Below are positions 9,886-21,210 of a DNA stretch of 64,000 nt, piece by piece. How positions within the stretch are numbered: the stretch's first letter is position 1; every line of letters begins with the position of its first letter. A model generated the notes under the pieces. That model was given only the letters and a program-made list of their open reading frames with translations. It ran no database searches and was not told where the DNA came from. Both the position numbers and the translations under genes were made by a program. The DNA comes from Stratiolaelaps scimitus (taxonomy: Eukaryota; Arthropoda; Arachnida; Mesostigmata; Laelapidae). Location of the stretch: assembly GCA_019614645.1 (NCBI GenBank), contig JABWDB010000031.1, positions 1-64,000 of the forward strand. The letters run 5' to 3'.

Positions 9886-12800
9886 TTAGGGTTTATTGAC
9901 GACTGAGCTGAAGAGAGGTACGATCGACTTTCCCCCTTCCTGGCGCAATATGATCAGTGCTACAAACGAACGGTTCACGAACATCTGGACAACGGGTCCT
10001 ACTATTACCGAGGTTGTTATTGCATTGATGACTGTGGCAGCTGCTGCAGTTGTTCCTTTTTCATCAACGATCATCTGAAATAGAAATCACGTCAGAACTT
10101 TTCCGAATACGGCCATCAGAGGCCATCTTACCAACCTAACAAGCACCGTGAATCTAGTCACCTGTTTGCACGAATGAACAACGGACAACTTTAACTTGAG
10201 TAAACTTGGGACACTAAATTTGAACTTAGGGCATATTTTGAACCTTGAATTTCGATGATGTTTAAACAAGTTAGCACACTTGCTGAATGCATTCTACAAC
10301 TCCATTCGAAGTGCCTCAGAACTACTTGTGTAATCTTTCTTCAAGATGGTTGCGTGAATCTAATTGGATTGGTTGAGATTTTCATGGTTTTAATAAAAGA
10401 AATTCTAAAAAATGTGTGGTCTTATTACCTTTGCTTGGTGTATAACTTGATCAATTTTGATGCCCGCGATGCCAGACTCGGCCATTCCATTAAAATTCGC
10501 CCCATTTGAGAAAGCCGGCCCCATACCGAGTGCTGCTAACGTGCTGGACAGTTCGAATTTCGATTCCACCTTCATCCGAGGAATGGTGACGTTAACCATT
10601 ACTCGTGTCATGGCCTGGATGGCAGACACAATCTTATTCCACTCGAGTTTGCTCTTAACCCATCCAGATATGTTGCATTTATGTTTGGTCTGAGGGAAAA
10701 TGATTATCATCGATGCGGCGTCGCTTGACTTGTTGTTAGGCGTATACGGCAGCTCAACGAGACTCGCCTCCAAATCCGAAGAATCCACGTAGTTATATCG
10801 GGCTTTCTCCTGGATCCAACTAGCAGCCTGACCCAGAGGAGGTGGGCGAATGATAGTATCAGGAATAGTCTTGATTCTGCTAGCTGCCGTGCTAACAGGA
10901 GCGGGGTTTGCGGTTGTCGGGCCAATCGCACGTTGAGATGAAAGGCTACAAATATTCAATTCAAATATATGAAAGTTAGTGTGATGCTTGTGAAGCTCCG
11001 GGGAGAATCAGCAGTACATCTTTTTTTTGAGAGGAGGAAATTTTCTTCAAACGCACGGACACCACCAGAGACACCTTCCAATCTCCATGAAAGTGGGCCG
11101 ATCCAATGCAGGGTTGACGTGGATGACAAAACGCCTCTGCCTGCTAAAACCACCATCCTCTGCTGAGAGTGTATCTCCTCCCCAGAGTCCCAGAAAATCA
11201 GCAGTACTGATTTATCCCAATTGTACATTTAATTAAAATGAAAAAAACCTAAAAAAATAATTATCGTTTTAACTCTATGTCGGATATTTATTATGATTGT
11301 GCGTCTTAAAATATACAAGAATCAGGGAAGTAGCTGGGGATAGGGTATCAGGCCAAGGCCGTCATTTTCCCGAGGAAGGCGATGGTATTGCCTCTTTGCA
11401 CAGCAAGGGAAAGACACAGCAAAAGGAAGGATTCTGCGCGCTTATCCGCCGTGGCGTGTATAGACTCCTTTGAGGAAATTAGCAGTTGGTGGTAGCCCGT
11501 GGTTGGCGACCGGCTTTTATCGGGCTTTATAAACGTTTTAAATTTCTCCAGTGGGAATATTGGCATTATTGTGACAGAGTACCAGAGGAAACCTGCCGCA
11601 CTCTGTGGGTAGCCAGCAGCTCTTTAATATTATAGCGTGAAGGCTGCGGTAGAAACCGACTCATCTATATCCGATGACTGCATTACCATTATTATCGAGC
11701 GCACCTCGAAATTACTCTTGGAGCTTTCGAAAGGATCTGTCGTGACAAAAGATCGAGACGTGCTGAAGAAAGTATTTCCAAAAATTGTCCCTTTGTGCAT
11801 TCTCAGGAGAAAAAGACAGATAAATTGTGCTGACCGGCAAATAGTAGGATTAGCAAGATGTGCATTTGAGCCAGGAGTGCCACGGGTAGAATGGTTGAGC
11901 ACACGTAATATTTTTCAACGTAATACTCAAGACGTATAGAGAAGAGCCGCTATTAAAACCACGTTTGCATTCGCGGTAATATAATTTCGATTAGCCCAGC
12001 ACTAGTGGCAAAAACTAGTGACACCTATAATTGAGAAGGGATTCGTCTTAAATATATACTTGAACTCTGTGATCCATGAAACACTCTGAGGAGCACTACG
12101 TATGGTGTAGTTTGCGAAGGTATTTGGGAGTTATCATGAATCCGAAACTGGGCTTTTATCCCAGACTTTCTATGTGTTTTGTAGCTCCCAGGTTGTCTTA
12201 TTGTAGTTTTACGGTTAGCCTACTTGGCAAAACACTAAGGCACCTGGCAAAGTCCGAAATGCAATTGTCGTACGAATAATCTGAAAGATCTGCCCGCATC
12301 CTGCAGAATAAATTATTAATTCTCCGCTTACAGCCTCAGTTGCCATTATAATTCACTTCAACAAAAGTTGTATTTATATTCGATTTTGGGAACTGCTGGC
12401 AAGCCGCTCTTATTCTAGGTTGTTTCGACGACAAGCAGGTATTCTGGTTTCCCCGCGTTACGGTGGAAACTAAAAATTAGTGTTTGTATATGTTCAAAAA
12501 CCAGCCATGACACACACCCACTCATCATGAGTGATTAAATTAATCAAAAAGTGTAAGTGTAGGATGTTGGCATAGTTACACAAATGATCGAATTTTGACG
12601 GACTTGAAGGAAACCCACCATGCAATCTTAGTCTATTTTGTTCTGTAAATACGTACTCAAACAGTAACATATATTTTAGAACCAAGAACGAATAGAAAAA
12701 TTGACAAAACATATCATTTCAGAAGAAGTTTAATTCCCTACAATTCACTAGTGCCATCTCCACTAGTCTGGGCGGGGGGAGGTAATATCCCACCAGGACT

Positions 12801-15800
12801 TCAATAGTTTAGTTAGTAATTTTAGTTTGAACGAACCCTGACGTCCGCTCTTTTCAAATACACGGTACTATCTGAGCATGTATTTGCGGAACGTAGACAC
12901 TATATTTTTCGAAACCATTAAAATATAGTTAGTTTCTCATGAAGTTGTTAATTCTCCAGACACCCTGTAGTCAACGGGTGTCACAGCATTTTTTATTAAT
13001 TGAACGGCTCAGTGATTTAGTAGTTTTTAATTGGTACGTCTCTAAGGGACCGTTTCAAAACCCGGACATGTGCGTCTACCCACGTTGCTCTTTAAATCTT
13101 GGTTAAACGTCTAAAGTACTTCGTACCAGAGATGAGCATTAAACCGCTCAGTTGACGTCGAGTTGTTCATTTCAAGTGGCCAGTTCCCTTTGAAATAGAG
13201 TGCGTTCACCAGAGCCATCAGGGTGTCTTCCGGAAGAGTAGAAGTTAGAATGTTAGGTATGAGACCATGGGTGTTGTCGCTCACGAAATCATTAATGTCA
13301 TCCTTGACTCCTTCAGCGTTGCCTGCTCAAAAATAAAAGATACTCAACTTTAACACTGTTAAGGATGTTAATTGGTCATAAGAATGCAACACATTAATAG
13401 GTCTACAGTTATTAAACCTATATGCACATATTCAATATTTTGTTAGAAGTTACATTTGGATATATTTCTGATTTCCTGAGTTTGAACACCGTACAGCGCA
13501 GTAGTACGCATGACACTAGTGTGCAAATTCGAAGCAAGCCCAAGAGGTGGTGGTCTACCGTCGAAGTCGACCGTTTCGATTCCAGCTTGGAAAACATCAA
13601 CGACGTCGTTAATGTACGAAGTAGCAATGGAGAAAGTCTTATTGACGTATATGCGGTTGGCTGTGTTGATAACGAATCCATCACCAAATGCCGATCCTAC
13701 AAGGCTGAGCTGTAAATGAAAAAAACATACACACATCAGATATACACGGACCTGAGCACATTCTCATCTCATACAATTATTTCAATCCTAGCAAGAACAC
13801 CGCATAAATCGTAGTCCACAATTAGCGTAGACACAGGTTTCAGATTGTAAGCTAAGCGCAGACCAAACATTAAGTTACATAAATAAAGACGCCATCAAGA
13901 TGAGGTTTTCTACGGAGATTTTCTACCTGTTCGGTGGATTTCTTGAAGCCTGCTTTGACATCTGCGTCGCTTAGTGCAGCGATACCCATCGTCGATTTCA
14001 TAGATGTTAGCGTTGTGCCTAAAGAAAAAAACATATCGTGTAAGCTTCTTGATTGCATCGTCAAAAGCTTGTCGAACTAAGTAAATATCCATTGAAATCA
14101 ACGGAACAGCAAGTTGGTTGTTTGTAAGCTATGTCTCAAAAAAATTAAGTATATTCCTATGGCAGTTCTCAAAAATAGAATACCGCTCCTCGTCCTAAAT
14201 ATGATTTTTGTGCAAAATTCTAGTAAATAGTGATAACAAACGAAAGAAGAAATCAACTCAAGTATTTTGGTGCCAATGCAGACAGCACTCATTTGCGCGT
14301 GTTTGCTGTTAGATTAATTAACTTCACTCGCAGCAGTAGTTGTTCGGTTGTGGAAGTAAAATATTTACCTTGGGCACCCAAAAGACACATGCCAAGTGCG
14401 GAAGCAATGCTGTACACCGAGTGGATGATGTTCTCATTGTTCTTAACAGTGGCCTGCAACAGATGAATGGAGAGCTCCCCCTCGCCTTTATTAATCTGAA
14501 AGTCACATTTAGTATGTGAAGTTCCACGTTTAAGTAAAAACACATTTGCCAATAGAGCAATACAAGCTCAGAAACACTCAGATGAAAGGAGGTATCCGTC
14601 TACATGAGTTTGCATTATACTCCCCGCAGCTGGCTCCGCACTGTTTACAAAGGTTCGTGACAGCCTTGCGTCCCGCATAGCAGGTGGTACAACCCATGTG
14701 CGGCAAACCGGATCATTGTATGGCGATTCGAGCAAATGGGGAGGTTCCAGCTGCTGTCAATCATCACTTGTGTAGTGAAGAACAGGGGATCTACTTTTGC
14801 TATCTCGTGTCGGTGCAACTCGACGAAGAATCGGTATTCTATTATACTATTTCCTCGGCATGGTTCTTGTAAAACCTACTGTAGGATGCCCATGACATGC
14901 CCTGTGAGGCAGTGCAGAGGTTAAACGTAGCCTCTGCATTCGTCATTGAGCAGCCTGCAAACATGGGGCCGAACCAAGGGTTCAGCTGGATGGAAGGTGG
15001 ACGGAAGAGTTAACGAACTTGATGGAGTGGCGGTGATCTATAGCTGCAATTTCCCGCCAAACCGAGAAGAGAAAGGGTAGGCACCCGGAGACTCGAACCC
15101 GATACAAGCGGCCGAGGACGTCACGCTAGAGGTACCATCAGAGATGATTGAGAAGTCGAGACAGAGGTTAACCCCCGGTAAGGCCCCGGCCCAGATAGGG
15201 TCACCCCAGACGTCGTGAAGATACTGATCAAAAGGTGGCCGGAGCTCTTCAGAGGCCTCATAAACAGGCTCTTCCGAGATTCCCAGGGCATGGAAAGAGG
15301 CGGACTTGGCCCTGATTCCCAAATCGGGGACCAAGACTATCCTATCGTCAGATCTGCCTGCTCAACAAAACGGCCGAAGTCATAGGAAACGGTATCATTC
15401 GCAGGCTTGAACAAGAGATTGGAGAAAGGCAAGCCCTTTCTGAAGCACAATATGGCTCCCTCGTGGCTATCAAGAGGGTCCTAGATAAAGGGGATGCCTG
15501 ACCAGCCTAAAGGGCATATGCAGACGACCTTGCGGTGATGATCATCACCAGGACGAAGAATGAGCTCGAGCAGAAGGCGAACGAGGTGCTGGCCATGATA
15601 GAAGACAAATGGAAGAGCACCTCCTCGAAATCGCACCGCAAAAGAAAAAAAAAGAGCTGGAAGGGACGAGGAGACTAAGATTTACAGAAGAGGAGATACC
15701 TCTTAAGTATCCCAAAGTGATGCCAGTTGCGCCCCATCACATGGACCAGTTGAGGAAGTGGCTCCGGGGTGTCCCACATAGTACCTAACCCCATTTGGCA

Positions 15801-18800
15801 ACCTAACAAAAAGCTCTCCATCCAGTCAGAGTGAATCGGTAGTTGATAATAATGCGTGTTAATTGGTATATAATTGTTGGTATATAATGCGTGTTAATTC
15901 GCGTGCGCCTAAGACGGCAACAGGAACTAACTTGTGATTCTCTCGATGATTTACTAATACTCACATACACAATGGATGTGGTGTATAAATGTACATATTG
16001 TATTGGCTGTTTTGACTTCACATTCTGTTCGACTTCGTTGAGGTCATACATTTGTGTCAAATGGCAATAGCCAAACGAGGTGCAATCAACCTTTTTACTT
16101 TTTTTTACAACCTTTTTACTTTTTTTTTATCGATAACTTAAGCATATGTATGTATATTGCAGTTCCGAGAATAAACATTTGATTATGATATGATATAATC
16201 CCCCCCCCCCTCTGAATTTCATGTCTTCTGTCTTTGCCCTGTTGATTTACAGGCCGATGTCGACGTAACAATTCTGAAGGGTTCCATGAGCCTGCTGTAA
16301 ATGGAACCTAGTCAATATCCCGGGCTCACTCGCAGCCATCATTTAACGTCCACCGTACTGCTCTCGGCATTGCTCCATAAGACGGACCCCTTTAAATGCA
16401 ACTTTTTTTATAAAGGGGGATACTGCCATGCTAACATGCATAACAACATCATGACCGTGACGTGGTTAGCTGACTCTCAGCTGCTTCCCTTCCCTCTCTC
16501 CCCAGACCTTCTCTCTAGGACCTACTTTCCGTTTCCCGTACGTAAACGATTCTGTGGTCAACAGGGTGGTTGTACAAAGCCCCAGAATTCTTATTGCCTT
16601 TGATTCTAACACTGCCTCCCCTAACCACTACGTCATGCCCGTAGGCCTTTAAATGCAACCTAAGTAAATTTTCCCGGCTGACTCACAGCCACATTCAACG
16701 TCCATGGCACTGCTTTCGGCATTGCTTCATAAGACGGACCCCTTTAAATGCAACTTACTCTTACTGTACATTCCCGGATCGTTCTTGTATATAATGAACT
16801 TCACTAGAGGGTGCCTCTGGTCCTGGCTCCAGTTTCGCGATCTAAATTACATGCAGTCTATTGTCTTCCAATGCGTATCAGTATCACCCAGGTAGAACAA
16901 GCGGTGGAGTAGCCGACATTGCGCTCATTGCTTCCGTACCGTGAATTCGCGCCGAATTTATATTATCGCCATGCATGTACGTCCGCCGGGAGCAGATAGG
17001 ACTAAAGGGTTGGTAGGGAAATTGATCCGATACTGTCAGTTCTTCGACTCTACAAGACCGACGATCGTCGCCGACGATCTCAACGTTGGATTCGATCCAC
17101 CTCAGAAAATCCGAAAGATTGATGGAGACAATAGAAGACCTTGGGTTTTCTCACATTCGGAGACTAAACACTTGGAGGACCAATGGATTCATCTGTGACG
17201 ACTAGATAGCATAGATTAAGTGATATAAGTAGGAGTACAAAATCCACTTCGCTAGCCGCTGACATGACACGAACCAATATTGAGTAAACATCATCCTGAC
17301 AGCTCTCATATGTCAACAACAAAGAAGTCGCAATGAAAGTCGGATGCTGAACTCCTACAAGCTCCAAGAAGCAGCCAGCAATATATTCCTATATAGAAAC
17401 TACGAGGAAGTAGAGTCTTATAATTACTTTTTCAACTCTACACTCAATAAATGCATTGCCCCAAGACGCCCCTCGTGTACCAGGCCGTGACGGAACATCG
17501 AAGAGCTCCTGGGCGATGCGCATCCTCTTCCAAGTGAAAGAGCTCAAGAAATAGCAAGCATCTTTGAAGAATCTAGTGCCAAGAACCAAAGCATTCGACC
17601 CTTCGACTGAGGCTGTCGAAAACGAGGTGAATTGGAATTCGACGAGAAGCGCGCACTGAAAGTTCTACAAGAAGCTGCTCGAACCCGCTATATACGGCTT
17701 CGGAACTCAAGACCGGCAAGATAGAGTTGCCCAGTATAACAAGAGCACATCAAGGAAGCGATGGCTTCCGGGAGAGGGAGATCCGAACGACCCAAAGTCG
17801 TCGAGAGGAATTGGGAAAAAATGAGTTATTATCGACCATGTTCTCTGCCGATGTGTCATTCCGGACTTAGAGTTTCGCGAAGCTCCATCAGATGAGCAAC
17901 ACAGATTCTGAGTAAACCGGTTAACGATGCTACCGTGGAAGATAATAGAGGCAGTATCGAAGCGTCAGAGGCAGGCACTCTATTCAATCTTCGTGGATTT
18001 CAAGGCTGCCCGCGATTCTCGCTAGAGAGCTATAGTACTTTCGAAGTTGGCGCATCCAGGTGTTCCATTCCACTTTGTTTGGCCTTCTGAGGGATATCCT
18101 GGAGAAGAATACAGTCATACAACAGTCGCCGTCGAATAACAACGGGGTTCGCACAGGTAGACTATTTATAACCTCCTTCCTTCTCATCAGCTATCTCCCA
18201 CCACGCATCACACAGAGGCACCCTACAGTGAAGTAATCAACAATTGAATATACGGACCTTATATTCAATTACCTTGGACCGAAACTATTCTGGAGAACTA
18301 TGCGATGCCGATTTGTATATGGGTTACTTCTGCTTTACAAAAAGTTATCCAGGCATATACATCTATCACCGAGATAAATAGAAAAATATATTTTGTCTGG
18401 GATATTCCACCTTATTTGCTTTCAACTAGCCGGGAGGTGATTTCCTTAACAGTGGCCATGTAGGGTTGCGAAGGCCTCGTTGTGTCTTGCCTCAAACGTC
18501 ATACATGCCGGTAGTATTAATTTTGCATTTTAAGATTTCCGCAACTTTGTGAGATTTTTTTCATATTTAATACATAGATTTTTAGTGCTCACGCAAAGCA
18601 TATCACCTAAGAGGTCACCGTAAACTCGTTATAATCTAACGTAAACAGCGCAACAATTGAGGCCTTTGAAGACGACATTCATATTCCGAATTCCTTCAAT
18701 TAACCGAAATTAACGTAACATTGCCGTTTCTAACTGAATCCAAAAAAAAACATTTAATATAGGTCTACAGCCAGGTTTACGAATTGATTCGGTTACGTCC

Positions 18801-18885
18801 AACGTTAAGTCAATGAACTTACATTGGCTAGCTGGGCCTCCGCCAGACCCAGCAAGGTTAGTGAAACTAACGTTACACAATACAT
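9886..18885 (-). CDS. Secreted serpin, copy 2 (complete, seven coding exons)
   Basis: Exons: 18885-18823, 14495-14369, 14018-13927, 13709-13559, 13322-13127, 10945-10429 and 10074-9886, joining to about 444 codons with all phases consistent. Residues 1-21 hold the signal peptide (MYCVTLVSLTLLGLAEAQ). Exon 5 holds LVNALYFKGNW. Exon 6 holds ARYNYV, ASLVELPY, MIIIFPQ, a KVESKFELSSTLAALGM stretch and QVIHQAK. Exon 7 holds the hinge DEKGTTAAAAT, the reactive loop and the end strand MFVNRSFVALII. The hinge has small residues at P15 and P12-P9, as in inhibitory serpins, but Thr rather than Glu at P13. Counting 17 from Glu387 puts P1 at Thr403-Ser404. The protein is somewhat longer than the usual 380-420 because exon 6 begins with about 30 extra residues before WIQEKARYNY. 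An alternative phase-compatible acceptor exists at 10819. A polyadenylation signal lies 50 bases past the stop. Confidence 0.92.
11335..11525 (-). mobile_element. Truncated RLE-type LINE (unit 2)
   Basis: The minus strand carries the 3' coding end shared with 51,390-51,540 (TGCAGAGAGGCAATGCCATC-like stretch) and 38,290-38,480. This is the uninterrupted counterpart of 215-930. Confidence 0.6.
14920..15790 (+). mobile_element. LINE reverse transcriptase fragment
   Basis: Plus-strand pieces: GPDRVTPDVVKILIKRWPEL (about 15,190-15,245), a LIPKSGT-like motif near 15,310 (compare ..LIPK of RT block 2), and AYADDLAVMIITRTKNELEQ (15,514-15,573) containing YADD, the RT catalytic box. Frameshifts separate the blocks. 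It belongs to the jockey/R1 type by motif style. It occurs only in unit 2, within serpin intron 1, so it arrived after the duplication or was lost from unit 1. Confidence 0.65.
16299..16402 (+). repeat. Interspersed repeat, family copy 1
   Basis: About 100 bases containing ACTCGCAGCCATCATTTAAC and AAGACGGACCCCTTTAAATG. It is shared with 16,646-16,754 and, in part, with 52,430-52,512 and 61,009-61,055. Function unknown. Confidence 0.65.
16405..16540 (+). repeat. Repeat shared in inverted orientation with 25,205-25,425
   Basis: CATGCTAACATGCATAACA and GTTAGCTGACTCTCAGCTG recur as reverse complements at 25,205-25,425. Dispersed copies in opposite orientation point to a mobile element; no coding capacity is visible. 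Confidence 0.5.
16646..16754 (+). repeat. Interspersed repeat, family copy 2
   Basis: Closest relative of 16,299-16,402. CCTTTAAATGCAAC stands at both ends (16,646-16,659 and 16,741-16,754), as a direct repeat. The sequence between the two family copies (16,403-16,640) is a different repeat. Confidence 0.65.
16930..18180 (+). mobile_element. LINE fragment with endonuclease-like remains (unit 2)
   Basis: The open stretch 16,941-17,198 includes RPTIVADDLNVGFDPP, which resembles the GDFNA-type motif of LINE endonucleases. Downstream pieces such as NWEKMSYYRPCSL resemble the start of a reverse transcriptase domain (YRPI.L). Many stops. It shares its position with 4,680-5,770, so it was inserted before the serpin duplication. 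Confidence 0.5.
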
Positions 18886-19066
18886 TATTTCCGCTACCAC
18901 CACACAAGGGATGTTTCGCTGTTCTGAATCCGCGCTAGTTGCTACTGAATGCGGAACTAGAAAAGTTGGTATTAAACACTTACGAGTCTCCTTTCCTCAA
19001 CACATTTCGGAACGTGTGAGCTGACGTAACGGCGTAAGTGCTAGTGAAATCGTATTTTCTTGACTG

Positions 19067-19073
19067 TATAAAA
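19067..19073 (+). promoter_or_regulatory. TATAAAA box, plus strand, upstream of serpin copy 2
   Basis: Counterpart of the box at 6762, again about 180 bases upstream of the serpin ATG and facing away. The flanking sequence, including GTGAGCTGACGTAACGGCGT upstream, is nearly unchanged between the copies. Confidence 0.3.
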
Positions 19074-20224
19074 GCAACTGCTGATAGATAATTCCAGTTC
19101 GTCTATAATATTTGCTGTTCCGTTTGGTCAGTGAACTGCTTAAGTAACGTTCACTGAAGTTAAGGCGTTCATATTGAAGGTCCCATTTGCCAGCTGCTTC
19201 CGTGTGTTAAATGCCTGAGTATGCCTGACGGGATAAGTATGATATTTTATATAATTGACATACAATTAGTTTATAGCAAATAAACAATAGGTGACCCTCG
19301 AAGGAATCCATCTTCAAGAATGAATTCTCTCTTGTTTCTTTTGTAACACGTAGATATAACTCTTATCCGCATCTAATTGTTCTGTTTGTTAAAGGAGAAG
19401 TCAACCATACATATTGAATGTTTCATCTGTAAGCTCACTTAGCCAAACACATCCAGCGTCTCCATCACGCGCAGCAATTCACCTTTATGGGAAGCATTAC
19501 GCTATCCTGAACGCTGCTGTGCAGGCTTACCCTTCGACATCTCCTATCTCCAGGCCCCAGGATGGCAGGCCAGATGTGCAGCTTAATAAACAACAGTATG
19601 GTTTTAGCGGAATTTCCCGAATTTGTTCAAGAATTCCCCCTTTATGCTGTTTCCAACACTACCTGTTTGTGCCCGTGCTCCCCATATGAGGATTTTGCGA
19701 AGGCTGTATTAAAGCCAGCGACAAGGATAGGTACACAAATTACGAGACGATGTTTTCCCATGTGTCTGTTAAATTTATAAAGCATATATCATGCTTGGAG
19801 TTTGATTTGAATCTTTCGTTACTGCATACGTCTCGAGTTATCACTAACTGTATCATATGTTATGAATGTCTATAGTTGCCTGATGCAAAAAAAAACATCC
19901 ATAAGTGAGGCGATGTCGGTCCAAGTTTATAATATCATCCGCTTGGTGATCAACCAGATGAAGATTGCAAGTGTATTTATTTTCGATGTCGAATCATTTT
20001 TCGAGAAATGTTAAGAGCAAAGATCAAAACATTATATCTTCTGTATCGTGTTCGTTGTTATGTAATTTCCTCCTCGAAATCTGTTTCAACGAAATCGTAA
20101 CGGGCGTTGTTCTAAACGTCGGATAAAGCGGCGGGCTTTAACATGAGCCGTATAACGAGTAATGAGACAAAGAAGCGCAAGTGCATAATTATCATTAGTG
20201 TGATGTAACATTTGCTTTCCACGC

Positions 20225-20480
20225 TTGAATTCACGTCAGCGCTAGGACACGTGCGTGGTTAGAACGGCATGACATTGAAACCCTAGAGTGGCCAGCATGT
20301 TCTCCTGATCTCAATCCGATGGAGAACCTCTGGGGCGTTCTTGTCCGACGAGTATATGCGTGGAATCGACAGTATACATCCGTGGAAGCACTAAAAGGGG
20401 CCTTGTTGGAGGCCTGAGGAGGTGACAGCGACCAAACACCTGCTAAATCTCGATCCTGCTAAAACTCGTTGATAGCATGC
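20225..20480 (+). mobile_element. Tc1-like transposase relic
   Basis: The plus frame around 20,260-20,340 gives [20 protein letters not shown] and [10 protein letters not shown], the signature before the last catalytic acid (DD34E type) of Tc1 transposases. The acid itself is present (E of MENLWG), but the frame hits a stop soon after and the front of the gene is missing. No inverted ends were found. Confidence 0.8.
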
Positions 20481-20780
20481 CGAACAAAGTCTTTGACGTT
20501 ATAATTAGCAAGGGCGGGGCCACACGGTACTGATTAGCACAAGAATTAATTCAGCGAGAACAGTCGATAACTGTCACCTATTCAGCATCCGAAATTTCGC
20601 TATGGGCCGCCACCACTGGCGCTGCATTTCTGCATTGGCAATGATTCAATATAACGGTGCCGTTAGTTCGTTTATGGGCGGACAATTATAATTACGATCT
20701 AGTATCGAATAGTGATTTACCGAAATAAAATCTGTAATATCTAGAAAAAATAAGCTTATTTGTTTTTCGTTGCACGCGCT

Positions 20781-20786
20781 TTTATT
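20781..20786 (-). promoter_or_regulatory. Candidate polyadenylation signal for the carboxylesterase
   Basis: AATAAA on the minus strand, about 425 bases beyond the stop codon at 21,211. It is the first canonical signal I see downstream. Confidence 0.35.
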
Positions 20787-21210
20787 ACATATATATATAT
20801 ACGATTATATATATTTTAAATACATTGTGCAAGGCAGCGAGCAGAACCAGCAACTTCTACTCTTTTTATAACTGGAAAGTCAGCCCTCAAGGCAACAACG
20901 CCGATACGATTCTTATTTGTATCGAATCTCCACATAAACTGCATTCATTTGCACAATCATACCAACCCGATAAATACCTCGTCTGCTTCCGAAATCGCTC
21001 TTTCCACGCGGTTGACAACGATTTACCACAAAAACGAAACACAAACATTTTTCATTTCACAATTCGCACTCTTGGCCCCATGCTACCAATAATGCTCGTG
21101 CCGAAACCTAGTGTAGGAAAATTCCAGGACGATGCGTCTGTCCTCGACCATTGATGCCCGACCCCCAGGCCGGGGAATTCGGGATTCCAAAGATTCGGTA
21201 GCTCTCTGAG

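Larger units (their letters stand above)
10915..19690. repeat. Tandem duplication unit 2 (serpin copy 2 and flanks)
   Basis: Counterpart of 1-7,555. It is longer mainly because about 2.3 kb (14,600-16,930), absent from unit 1, lies in intron 1 of the serpin. It lacks the SINE and about 250 bases found in unit 1 around 1,150-1,430. Confidence 0.85.

Noticed and set aside
15038..15334. 98-codon minus frame
   Set aside because: Antisense of the plus-strand LINE RT fragment.
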